Source of the DNA: an uncultured Christensenella sp.
GTDB taxonomy: Bacteria > Bacillota > Clostridia > Christensenellales > UBA1242
Assembly: GCA_905207515.1 (NCBI GenBank)
Contig: CAJLLK010000035.1
Location: forward strand, 1 to 9,464
Reading direction: 5' to 3'
DNA length: 9,464 nt
Positions 1 through 5,549 of this stretch are shown here, in pieces. A program made the translations under genes and the position numbers. The notes beneath the pieces are model-generated. The model worked only from the letters and a program-made list of their open reading frames with translations, made no database searches and was not told where the DNA came from. The first letter of the stretch is position 1. Each line of letters begins with the position of its first letter.

Positions 1-374
1 CGTCTCTGCGATGCTTTTTGGGCTCCGCACAAAAACGAGCCCAAAGCGCAGATTTCTAAATCTCCCACACCTCTTCGAAGCTTTCGCTTAGCAATAGAGT
101 CGCGCAAAATCGCCAACGCAGTGCGATTTTCGTTTGGCGCGAAAATGGAAAATCAAGCGTCTCTGCGATGCTTTTTGGGCTCCGCACAAAAACGAGCCCA
201 AAGCGCAGATTTCTAAATCTCCCACACCTCTTCGAAGCTTTCGCTTAGCAATAGAGTCGCGCAAAATCGCCAACGCAGTGCGATTTTCGTTTGGCGCGAA
301 AATGGAAAATCAAGCGTCTCTGCGATGCTTTTTGGGCTCCGCACAAAAACGAGCCCAAAGCGCAGATTTTCCAT
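1..374. repeat. 157-bp tandem repeat array, two full copies plus a partial third
   Basis: Copies start at 1, 158 and 315. The first two are identical by eye over all 157 bp, and the third matches for 55 bp (315-369) before it diverges into the tRNA-Phe flank. The array may extend beyond the left edge. Each unit holds a strong hairpin (TTTGGGCTC / GAGCCCAAA, 11-nt loop, with outer arms TCTGCG / CGCAGA), a small palindrome (AGATTT-CT-AAATCT), CTTCGAAG, and a second two-part hairpin (TCGCGC + AAAATCGC / GCGATTTT + GCGCGA). G+C is about 49% (77 of 157), well above the A+T-rich neighbours. The period is not a multiple of three and no ribosome binding site is seen, so it is not coding. The family is not recognised; a structured intergenic repeat of the REP/BIME kind is the closest description. 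Confidence 0.95.
302..374. repeat. 73-bp long inverted repeat next to tRNA-Phe
   Basis: ATGGAAAATC (302-311) and GATTTTCCAT (365-374) are perfect 10-bp arms. They enclose the TCTGCG / CGCAGA and TTTGGGCTC / GAGCCCAAA arms of the repeat's main hairpin. The whole forms a long interrupted stem beginning one base beyond the encoded CCA of tRNA-Phe. In a minus-strand transcript it would fold right after the mature tRNA. It has no adjacent U-run, so it is not a standard intrinsic terminator, but it could stabilise or help process the tRNA transcript (inference). Confidence 0.8.
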
Positions 375-378
375 TTGG

Positions 379-451
379 TGCCCTAAGGTGGAATCGAACC
401 ACCGACACAAGGATTTTCAGTCCTTTGCTCTACCGACTGAGCTATCAGGGC
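379..451 (-). tRNA. tRNA-Phe (GAA)
   Basis: The minus strand folds as a standard tRNA: acceptor GCCCTGA pairs with TTAGGGC (one G-T pair), U8-A9 precedes a GCTC D-stem, the anticodon loop is CTGAAAA with anticodon GAA, and the T-arm carries GGTTCGATTCC. The discriminator is A. A genomically encoded CCA lies at 376-378. It is the last tRNA of the cluster, three bases after the encoded CCA of tRNA-Asp, so the two are probably co-transcribed from the promoter at 561-589. Confidence 0.97.
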
Positions 452-457
452 AAGTGG

Positions 458-531
458 CGACTCGGAAGGGGCTCGAACCCTCGACCTCTAGCGTGACAGG
501 CTAGCGTTCTAACCAACTGAACTACCGAGCC
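458..531 (-). tRNA. tRNA-Asp (GTC)
   Basis: The acceptor GGCTCGG pairs with CCGAGTC (one G-T pair). The D-arm is GTTCAGTTGGTTAGAAC, the anticodon loop CTGTCAC reads GTC, the T-loop is GGTTCGAGCCC, and the discriminator G73 is typical of tRNA-Asp. CCA is encoded at 455-457. A TTGCAA-17-TAGACT promoter with an extended -10 lies about 30 bp upstream of the mature 5' end. Confidence 0.97.
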
Positions 532-560
532 AAGTCGTCATAAATTTGCAAGACCTTTTG

Positions 561-589
561 AGTCTAACACAAATCGGCAATTTTTGCAA
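561..589 (-). promoter_or_regulatory. SigA-type promoter for tRNA-Asp/Phe
   Basis: On the minus strand TTGCAA (584-589) and TAGACT (561-566) are separated by 17 bp, with TG one base before the -10 (extended -10). Transcription would start near 553-555, leaving a short 5' leader before tRNA-Asp at 531. This gives the Asp-Phe pair its own initiation in addition to any read-through from the upstream tRNAs. Confidence 0.65.
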
Positions 590-640
590 ACAAAATTCAC
601 AAAAAAATCAAACAGTTGAGTTCAAAAGCCGATAAGGTGA

Positions 641-657
641 AGCGAAAGCATTTCGCT
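641..657 (-). other. Hairpin directly after the CAT tRNA 3' end
   Basis: AGCGAAA (641-647) and TTTCGCT (651-657) form a perfect 7-bp stem around a 3-nt loop. In the minus-strand transcript it starts at the last A of the encoded CCA (657-659). No U-run follows, so a role in 3' processing or pausing is more likely than termination. Confidence 0.5.
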
Positions 658-659
658 GG

Positions 660-733
<74 letters not shown>

Positions 734-747
734 AAAATCTTGCAAGT

Positions 748-764
748 GCAAACACAAAGTTTGC
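748..764 (-). other. Small hairpin between tRNA-Pro and the CAT tRNA
   Basis: GCAAAC (748-753) and GTTTGC (759-764) form a 6-bp stem with a 5-nt loop immediately after the encoded CCA of tRNA-Pro (765-767). There is no U-run. It parallels the hairpin after the CAT tRNA and may be a processing or stability element. Confidence 0.45.
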
Positions 765-767
765 TGG

Positions 768-840
768 TCGGGGTGGAGGGTCTCGAACCCCCGACCTCAC
801 GGTCCCAAACCGCGCGCTCTACCAACTGAGCCACACCCCG
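768..840 (-). tRNA. tRNA-Pro (TGG)
   Basis: The acceptor CGGGGTG pairs with CACCCCG. The anticodon loop TTTGGGA reads TGG and the T-loop is GGTTCGAGACC. C1-G72 and discriminator A match tRNA-Pro, and CCA is encoded at 765-767. It is first in the cluster, about 20 bp downstream of a near-consensus promoter (861-889). Confidence 0.97.
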
Positions 841-860
841 AAATCAATGCTTGCTCAACC

Positions 861-889
861 ATTTTATTATAAATTTTATGCTTTGTCAA
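861..889 (-). promoter_or_regulatory. Strong SigA-type promoter of the tRNA cluster
   Basis: On the minus strand TTGACA (884-889, consensus) and TAAAAT (861-866, 5 of 6) are separated by exactly 17 bp. The start point would lie about 10 to 15 bp before tRNA-Pro at 840. This is a typical compact stable-RNA promoter, lying between the sigF terminator and the tRNAs. Confidence 0.85.
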
Positions 890-937
890 GAAAAAATCAC
901 ATTTTTTTCAAATTTTTAACACAATAAAAACAAAATC

Positions 938-965
938 AAAAAAAACAGCATAAAAGAATATGCTG
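938..965 (-). terminator. Intrinsic terminator of the spoIIA operon
   Basis: Reading the minus strand, CAGCATA (959-965) and TATGCTG (946-952) form a 7-bp stem with a 6-nt loop followed by eight T (938-945). It lies 17 bp after the sigF stop codon and insulates the tRNA cluster from the sporulation operon. Confidence 0.85.
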
Positions 966-981
966 AAAAATTTGCAAAATA

Positions 982-1704
982 TCAACTTTCCAATTTTTTT
1001 CTTAAATTTTCCAAAATTTTGTTTTCAAGTCGCGAAACTTGCACTTGTGAAACCCCCAAACGTTCGGCAATTTCGCTTTGAGTTTTGTCATAAAAATAAC
1101 GCATAAGAATGATTTTTTTATCTCTTTTTTCCAGCTTGTCAATGATGTCTTTCAGTGCAAATTTATCGACAAAATCTTCGTTTTCTTGTCCGTCAAAACG
1201 GTCAATAATGGTCAAGCCGTCCTCTTCGCCGTCATCAAAAGGTGTGTAAAGCGAAACAGGCATTTTTGCGGAGTCCATTGCCATAACAACATCTTGCTCA
1301 CTTATTTTAAAGTGCTCTGCGATTTCTGAAATGGTTGGCTTTTTGCCATTTTGCGAAGAAAAAGCATCAACAAATTTGTTGATTTTGATGTTTAACCCCT
1401 TAATCGCTCTTGAGACCTTAACTGCACCATCATCACGCATAAATCGTTTGATTTCGCCGACCACCATTGGCACAACGTAGGTGGAAAACTTGACATTAAA
1501 CGAACAATCAAAGTTGTTTATGGCTTTCAAAAACCCAAGGCAACCCAATTGATATAAATCTTCGCTGTCAATCCCCTTGTCTTTAAACCAACGAATGACG
1601 CTTTTGATGAGCGGCGAATTTTCTTTAACCAACGTTTCTTTGGCAAGTTCATCACCCGCCTGCGCTTTTTTGATAAGGTCAAGAGTTTCGTCTTGCCCGA
1701 GCAT
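982..1704 (-). CDS. sigF: RNA polymerase sigma-F factor, early forespore
   Basis: A sigma-70 family factor that directs RNA polymerase to early forespore genes after asymmetric division. The 240-residue protein has region 2 (DLYQLGCLGFLKAINNFD near residues 49-66, then FSTYVVPMVVGEIKRFMRD near 74-92, for core binding and -10 recognition), region 3 near 100-160, and a region 4 helix-turn-helix (TQSEIAERLGVSQVQVSR near 208-225). Length is close to the family's roughly 250 residues. Identity as SigF rather than SigG rests on its place after spoIIAA-spoIIAB. The chosen ATG at 1704 overlaps the spoIIAB TGA by one base (TGATG) and has AGGTG five bases upstream. A TTG one codon earlier (1705-1707) is too close to that site. 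Translational coupling to spoIIAB is likely. Confidence 0.96.
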   Translation of the reverse strand: MLGQDETLDLIKKAQAGDELAKETLVKENSPLIKSVIRWFKDKGIDSEDLYQLGCLGFLKAINNFDCSFNVKFSTYVVPMVVGEIKRFMRDDGAVKVSRAIKGLNIKINKFVDAFSSQNGKKPTISEIAEHFKISEQDVVMAMDSAKMPVSLYTPFDDGEEDGLTIIDRFDGQENEDFVDKFALKDIIDKLEKRDKKIILMRYFYDKTQSEIAERLGVSQVQVSRLENKILENLRKKLES

Positions 1705-2147
1705 CAACTCACCTGTTCGAGACTGACCGAAAGTTTTTTGGTCATCTTAACGCTTGTGCCAAAGGAATTGCTGACAACCTGAACATCGTCCATAAAACTT
1801 TCCATCACAGTGAAGCCCATGCCAGAACGTTCAGCGGACGGTTTTGACGTATAAAAAGGTTCGCGTGCCTTGGCAATGTCTTTGATGCCAACGCCCTTGT
1901 CAGTGACAGTGATTGTGACCAAGTCGTCTTCAAGTTCGCAGCGCAAAATAACATCCCCTTTGACTGACGTTGGATAGGCATGCACAACACAATTTGTCAC
2001 CGCTTCTGAAACAGCTGTTTTGATGTCAGTGATTTCGTCGACCGACGGATTGAGTTGAACACAAAACGAAGCGACGCAGACACGCGCAAAGCCTTCGTTG
2101 ACTGACAAAGCTTTAAAAGTGACTTCCATAAAATTTGAATATTTCAT
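1704..2147 (-). CDS. spoIIAB: Anti-sigma F factor and serine kinase SpoIIAB
   Basis: A cytoplasmic GHKL-fold protein that holds SigF inactive with ATP bound and phosphorylates SpoIIAA. The 147 residues closely follow the family length (146 in B. subtilis). The ATP site is visible: N-box EAVTN at 48-52, G1 box DKGVG at 83-87, and G2 box SGMGFTVM at 108-115. Arg22 in NEGFARV matches the N-terminal arginine known to contact SigF. A good AAAGGAG lies nine bases before ATG 2147. The gene sits 14 bp after spoIIAA and overlaps sigF by one base, so the regulator and its target are made together. Confidence 0.97.
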   Translation of the reverse strand: MKYSNFMEVTFKALSVNEGFARVCVASFCVQLNPSVDEITDIKTAVSEAVTNCVVHAYPTSVKGDVILRCELEDDLVTITVTDKGVGIKDIAKAREPFYTSKPSAERSGMGFTVMESFMDDVQVVSNSFGTSVKMTKKLSVSLEQVS

Positions 2148-2161
2148 AAAACAAAACTCCT

Positions 2162-2470
2162 TTAAACAATTTTTGGCATAATGTCATAAAGCCCAGTGAT
2201 TTTAAAAATTTTTTCAGCGTGAGAAGATGGATTGGCAATAAAAATCGGAATATCCTTATCTTTCATTTTCTTATAACGACCAATCAAAACTCCAATGCCA
2301 GTCGAGTCCATAAAATCAAGCTCAGAAAGGTCAAAGATAATTTTGTCAAAATTTGGTTTATCAAAAATTTCATCCAAAGTTATTCTTGTGTAAGTGGCAG
2401 AATGTTCATCCAGCTCCCCACATAAAAGCACATACAAAACATGATTGTGCACACGACTTTTTACTTGCAT
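2162..2470 (-). CDS. spoIIAA: Anti-sigma F factor antagonist SpoIIAA
   Basis: A STAS-domain protein. In its unphosphorylated form it strips SpoIIAB from SigF; SpoIIAB inactivates it by phosphorylation and the phosphatase SpoIIE reactivates it. The hallmark FMDSTGIGVLIGRYK is present and Ser56 aligns with phospho-acceptor Ser58 of B. subtilis SpoIIAA. GELDEHSA near 18-25 matches the conserved N-terminal GELDHHTA. From ATG 2470 the protein has 102 residues, shorter at the C-terminus than the 117-residue B. subtilis protein. This start has AAAGGAG (2476-2482) five bases upstream. An in-frame start ten codons earlier would place that site inside the gene and is unlikely. Confidence 0.95.
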   Translation of the reverse strand: MQVKSRVHNHVLYVLLCGELDEHSATYTRITLDEIFDKPNFDKIIFDLSELDFMDSTGIGVLIGRYKKMKDKDIPIFIANPSSHAEKIFKITGLYDIMPKIV

Positions 2471-2593
2471 ACAAACTCCTTTCGACCACGATGATAACAT
2501 AAGAAATTTGTAAGATTTTTGAAAGATTATGAAAATTTTAGCTTATTTTGTAGTTTGCAAATTTTGAAGTTTTTAAGAAAAGGAAAATGTTTT

Positions 2594-2650
2594 TCAATAT
2601 ATTTTGTGTATTATGCATAGCATACTACGCTATATGTGGTGTAATATGCA
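2594..2650. promoter_or_regulatory. Tandem operator-like sites (direct repeat, 33-bp period)
   Basis: Positions 2598-2617 and 2631-2650 match at 17 of 20 bases at an offset of 33 bp, about three helical turns. Two 16-bp blocks within this, 2594-2609 and 2627-2642, each match 13 of 16 positions of the NrdR-box consensus ACACWATATATWGTGT; the second keeps all of its best-conserved positions. A TATGCATA palindrome (2612-2619) lies between them. No nrd gene is in the window, so NrdR is only a candidate. The repeat itself is directly visible and suggests cooperative binding of some regulator between spoIIAA and the nucleoside hydrolase gene. Confidence 0.45.
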
Positions 2651-2661
2651 ATAAGAAGTCA

Positions 2662-2691
2662 TATATAAGACAAAAAATAAAAAAGCGACAA
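2662..2691 (-). promoter_or_regulatory. Possible promoter toward spoIIA
   Basis: On the minus strand TTGTCG (2686-2691) is followed after 18 bp by TATATA (2662-2667). The -35 is the left arm of the CGACAA/TTGTCG inverted repeat, so the same palindrome may serve both directions. It would give a leader of roughly 180 nt before spoIIAA. No SigH-type promoter (AGGAWWW with GAAT) is visible on this strand, although SigH drives this operon in B. subtilis. The call is weak. Confidence 0.3.
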
Positions 2692-2704
2692 ATCACTTGT
2701 CGAA
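2686..2704. promoter_or_regulatory. Inverted repeat with a Spo0A-box core
   Basis: CGACAA (2686-2691) and TTGTCG (2697-2702) form a perfect inverted repeat with a 5-bp spacer. The right side reads TGTCGAA (2698-2704), an exact match to the Spo0A box TGNCGAA; the left side, on the other strand, reads TGTCGCT (5 of 7). Spo0A activates spoIIA in B. subtilis, so a box between spoIIA and a divergent operon is plausible. It overlaps the -35 of the plus-strand promoter. Confidence 0.5.
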
Positions 2705-2726
2705 AAAGCAAATGTTATGTTATAAT
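2697..2726 (+). promoter_or_regulatory. Promoter of the nucleoside hydrolase-M16 operon
   Basis: TTGTCG (2697-2702, 4 of 6) and a consensus TATAAT (2721-2726) are separated by 18 bp. Transcription would begin near 2733, about 30 bp before the start codon at 2765. The -35 lies in the right arm of an inverted repeat and inside a Spo0A-box-like sequence, so this promoter may be controlled there (inference). Confidence 0.7.
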
Positions 2727-2764
2727 TTTCATGTGAATTTTGTAAAGATAACTAAGAGGAATTT

Positions 2765-3697
2765 ATGGAAGATAAAATCAATTTGATTATAGACACCGAC
2801 CCGGGTGTTGATGACGCCATTGCAATCATGTATGCAATCAAAAGCGAAAAATTTAACATTCAACTTTTATCTTCCGCTGGTGGAAACGGCAGCATTGAAA
2901 ACATCACTTCAAACGCCATTTTTTTGACCGAACTTTTTGGACAAGAAATTCCTGTTGCCAAAGGCTCTGCTTCTCCCTTGAAACGTCCCGCAAATTACGC
3001 CACAAAAGCCCAAGGAAAAAGCGGTTTGGGAGATTTTTCTTACAACAAAAAGAAACTCAAACACCAACCTGTAAGTGGTGAGGCTTGCGATGTGATTTAC
3101 CAAACTTTAAAAACAAACAAAAAGAAAACAACAATCATTTCAATTGGACCAATGACAAATTTGGCGAAGATGATTTTAAAATATCCCGATTGCAAAAAAT
3201 ATATCAAAGAAATCATTTTTGAAAGCGGCACAAAGGAAAAAATTTATGGCAAACCTTACAAATCATTCAACGTTGGCTACGACCCAGAAGCTGCCGAAGT
3301 CGTCTTTCAAAGCGGCGTAAAATTGGTCATGGTGCCGATGGAACTTGGGCATTTCGCATATTTAGACCACGACGACATAAAACGTTTCAAAAAGACCAAC
3401 AAAATCGGCAAAATTTATGCCAAAATGTTTAAAGGCTATCGCGACTTTCATGTTGGGAAGCTTGGAGCCGCCGTTCACGATGTTTGCACAATATATTATC
3501 TCACCCACCCTGAAAACATCAAAACCGAAAAAGCTTTCATTGAAATCAAATATTACAAAACCGAAACCGAAAATTTTGGCTACATCGACATCGACTTCAA
3601 CAAAACACCAAACGCCACGGTTTGCATCGATTTAGACATAAATCTTTTCAAAACCGACTTGTTTGAAGCACTTGAAAAATGTTCAAAAAAGATGTAA
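2765..3697 (+). CDS. Nucleoside hydrolase (IunH/RihA family), divergent active site
   Basis: The family are calcium-dependent hydrolases that cleave the N-glycosidic bond of ribonucleosides to base and ribose for salvage. The 310-residue length is normal. The N-terminal metal motif DTDPGVDD (10-17) is intact, followed by GGN (39-41), GPMTNLA (128-134), FNVGYDPEAA (168-177) and the late HD pair (238-239). Two usual elements are changed: the MGGA stretch reads ESGT (153-156), and the ribose-contacting Glu before FN (Glu166 in the Crithidia enzyme) aligns with Ser167. It is therefore a family member with uncertain substrate. GAGGA lies just upstream of ATG 2765. An M16 peptidase gene follows after 24 bp in the same operon. 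Confidence 0.85.
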   Translation: MEDKINLIIDTDPGVDDAIAIMYAIKSEKFNIQLLSSAGGNGSIENITSNAIFLTELFGQEIPVAKGSASPLKRPANYATKAQGKSGLGDFSYNKKKLKHQPVSGEACDVIYQTLKTNKKKTTIISIGPMTNLAKMILKYPDCKKYIKEIIFESGTKEKIYGKPYKSFNVGYDPEAAEVVFQSGVKLVMVPMELGHFAYLDHDDIKRFKKTNKIGKIYAKMFKGYRDFHVGKLGAAVHDVCTIYYLTHPENIKTEKAFIEIKYYKTETENFGYIDIDFNKTPNATVCIDLDINLFKTDLFEALEKCSKKM

Positions 3698-3721
3698 TAT
3701 AAAGACAAAAAGGAGGAAAAC

Positions 3722-5059
3722 ATGTCAAAAATCAAAAAATATCAAAACGGAGCGACGCTTGTCTACAGACATCGCAAAAGAAAACACACATCGGTTGCGG
3801 CAGGTTTTGTTTTTGGAAACAATCGCGATAAATATCCCGAGCCGACCGCCCACTTCTGCGAGCATATGCTCTTTAAGGAAACCGAAACCAAAGACGAACA
3901 ACAGCTTCGTCAAGCGATGATGGACACATTTTCGATGTTAAAAAACGCACACACCAACCCTCTTAATCTAAGAATTGAATTTTGTCGTTCAAATAAAGCG
4001 CTAAAACCGTGCTTTGAGCTTGCCAGTGAAATGCTGTTAAAGACCAAATTCTCAAAAAAATGTGTTAATTCTGAAAAAGGCGTCATCAAACAAGAGTTGG
4101 TAAGGAAATTGACAAACCCACAATCAGTTTCATATTATACTCATTTAAGAAACATAAGAACAAAATGCAACAAAAACACACTTGTTTTGGGCAGCGAAGA
4201 AGAAATTGACGCAATGACCCCTGAAATTTTGAAACAATTCAGAGATGAAAATTTTGTTTCACAAAACTTTATAATCGCCATAGAAGGCGGGATTTCTTAT
4301 CTTAAAGCCAAGAGATATACCGAAAAATATTTCATAAAAAATCTCAAATCTGACCCAAATTACCCAGTCGACATACATTTTTCCATTCCATCAGACAGAG
4401 AAGGCAACTTGCTCGTTGAAAATTATGATGTCAACAAAGCCATCTGCTGCCTTCACATAAAAATTGACGGAATCGACCAAAACAATTTCGTTTATCGAAA
4501 TAATTGCGCCGACATGCTTTCCCAAATTTGCAACGGCCTTGAAGGGAAACTTTTCTGTTTACTTCGTGACAACGGGCTTGTTTATCACACCGCAATGATA
4601 CGTGATCTCGAACTAAAAGAAGGTGCAATAAATATTGATTTTTCGTGTTCAGTCGAAAATGTCAACAAGGTGGTTGACAAAATTGGCGAACTTTTCGAAG
4701 ATTTGAGAAACAACCCAGTTGAAGAACAGAGAATTGAAAAGATAAAACTCAACCGCAAACTTTCCAAAGACGAAGAAATCCAAAATATTTTTCCCACAAG
4801 ACAATTTACAAATTTTAATGTTTATGGCGATTTCATTTTTCAAAGACAATATAAAAAAGAGGACAAAAAAATCTGGAAAAACCTCACCCCGACCGATGTT
4901 CAAAAGTTTAGCCAAGATGTTTTTTCAAAGCCAGAAAATGTTTATATGTCAATTTTGACAAATGCAAAACCTGAAAGCTTTTACTCTTACGAAGAAATTC
5001 AAAACATCTTGACCAAAAACAAAAAGCCAAAAAAGAAACATGTTGAAAAAGAAAAATAA
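3722..5059 (+). CDS. M16-family zinc metallopeptidase
   Basis: A processing-peptidase-like zinc protease of 445 residues with no signal peptide, so probably cytoplasmic. The inverted zinc motif HFCEH (His44, Glu47 base, His48) is intact. NAHT follows at 75-78, and NSEKGVIKQE supplies Glu118 and Glu125, the conserved pair 7 residues apart; Glu125 is the likely third zinc ligand. The second, non-catalytic M16 domain shows GLEGKLFCLLRDNGLVY (272-288) with the Arg282/Tyr288 pair that usually grips the substrate C-terminus. The lysine-rich tail (about 430-445) is low complexity. Size and layout resemble YmfH of Bacillus, which is usually encoded beside a YmfF-like partner; none is here. AGGAGG (3711-3716) sits five bases before the ATG. 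Confidence 0.9.
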   Translation: MSKIKKYQNGATLVYRHRKRKHTSVAAGFVFGNNRDKYPEPTAHFCEHMLFKETETKDEQQLRQAMMDTFSMLKNAHTNPLNLRIEFCRSNKALKPCFELASEMLLKTKFSKKCVNSEKGVIKQELVRKLTNPQSVSYYTHLRNIRTKCNKNTLVLGSEEEIDAMTPEILKQFRDENFVSQNFIIAIEGGISYLKAKRYTEKYFIKNLKSDPNYPVDIHFSIPSDREGNLLVENYDVNKAICCLHIKIDGIDQNNFVYRNNCADMLSQICNGLEGKLFCLLRDNGLVYHTAMIRDLELKEGAINIDFSCSVENVNKVVDKIGELFEDLRNNPVEEQRIEKIKLNRKLSKDEEIQNIFPTRQFTNFNVYGDFIFQRQYKKEDKKIWKNLTPTDVQKFSQDVFSKPENVYMSILTNAKPESFYSYEEIQNILTKNKKPKKKHVEKEK

Positions 5060-5088
5060 AAAATACACTCGAAATGAGTGTATTTTTT
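5058..5088. terminator. Bidirectional terminator between the M16 gene and rplL
   Basis: AAAAAATACACTC (5058-5070) and GAGTGTATTTTTT (5076-5088) form a perfect 13-bp stem with a 5-nt loop. The A-rich and T-rich flanks give a U-run in both directions. It overlaps the M16 stop codon and lies 40 bp after the rplL stop on the other strand, so it can end both converging operons. Confidence 0.92.
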
Positions 5089-5128
5089 GAAAACACAAAA
5101 TCAAATTAATATTTTTATATTCTTAAAA

Positions 5129-5509
5129 TTACTTCAATTCAACAACAGCGCCAGCTTCTTTGAATTTAGCTTCAAATTCTTTAGCTTGAGCTGCAGCAAC
5201 ATTTTCTTTAACCATTTTTGGAGCGCCATCAACGATAGCTTTAGCTTCAGAAAGTCCAAGACCTGTGACTTCTCTAACCACTTTGATAACAGCGATTTTG
5301 TTTGCGCCAACTTCTTTCAAGAAAATGTTGAATTCGCTTTTTTCTTCTTCAGCTGGAGCAGCAGCGGCACCAGCAGCTGGAGCAGCAGCAACTGCAACTG
5401 GAGCAGCAGCGCTTACGCCAAATTCTTCTTCCAAAGCTTTAACAAGCTCAGAAACTTCAACAATTGTCAATTTTTTGATTTCTTCAACAATATTTTTAAT
5501 ATCAGCCAT
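5129..5509 (-). CDS. rplL: 50S ribosomal protein L7/L12
   Basis: The ribosomal stalk protein that recruits and activates translation GTPases; dimers bind the C-terminal helix of L10. The 126 residues show the N-terminal dimerisation domain (1-33), an alanine/proline-rich hinge (about 34-56), and the globular C-terminal domain with KIAVIKVVREVTGLGLSEAK (about 71-90), the factor-binding face. The ATG at 5509 has GGAG eight bases upstream. It follows rplJ by 40 bp in one operon and ends before the bidirectional terminator. Confidence 0.99.
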   Translation of the reverse strand: MADIKNIVEEIKKLTIVEVSELVKALEEEFGVSAAAPVAVAAAPAAGAAAAPAEEEKSEFNIFLKEVGANKIAVIKVVREVTGLGLSEAKAIVDGAPKMVKENVAAAQAKEFEAKFKEAGAVVELK

Positions 5510-5549
5510 TTTAATTTCTCCTTTTTAAAAATTTAACATGCGATTTTTG

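Noticed and set aside
1..374. Possible CRISPR array
   Set aside because: The unit is 157 bp and contiguous, with no unique spacers between short repeats and no cas gene nearby.
1..460. Integration (att) site at tRNA-Phe
   Set aside because: The sequence next to the tRNA does not repeat the tRNA 3' end, and no integrase or other mobile gene is in the window.
134..496. Open frame of 120 codons on the plus strand across the repeats and tRNA genes
   Set aside because: It runs through two copies of a repeat whose 157-bp period shifts frame and then through two tRNA genes on the other strand. It has no ribosome binding site.
2471..2500. Earlier start for spoIIAA adding ten residues
   Set aside because: The AAAGGAG ribosome binding site lies inside that extension and is well spaced for the internal ATG at 2470. 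The added residues do not resemble the family N-terminus.
2668..2702. Minus-strand intrinsic terminator (CGACAA/TTGTCG hairpin followed by a T-rich run)
   Set aside because: No minus-strand gene lies upstream for it to terminate, the stem is only six pairs, and the location fits an operator or promoter better. It remains an alternative reading.
2471..2764. SigH-type promoter for spoIIA
   Set aside because: No AGGAWWW with GAAT at proper spacing is found on the minus strand. The one AGGAAAA (2581-2587) is on the plus strand without a matching -10.
5078..5536. Phe/Ser-rich plus-strand frame opposite rplL
   Set aside because: It is a shadow of rplL. Its composition reflects the complement of Ala/Glu/Lys codons and it starts inside the terminator.
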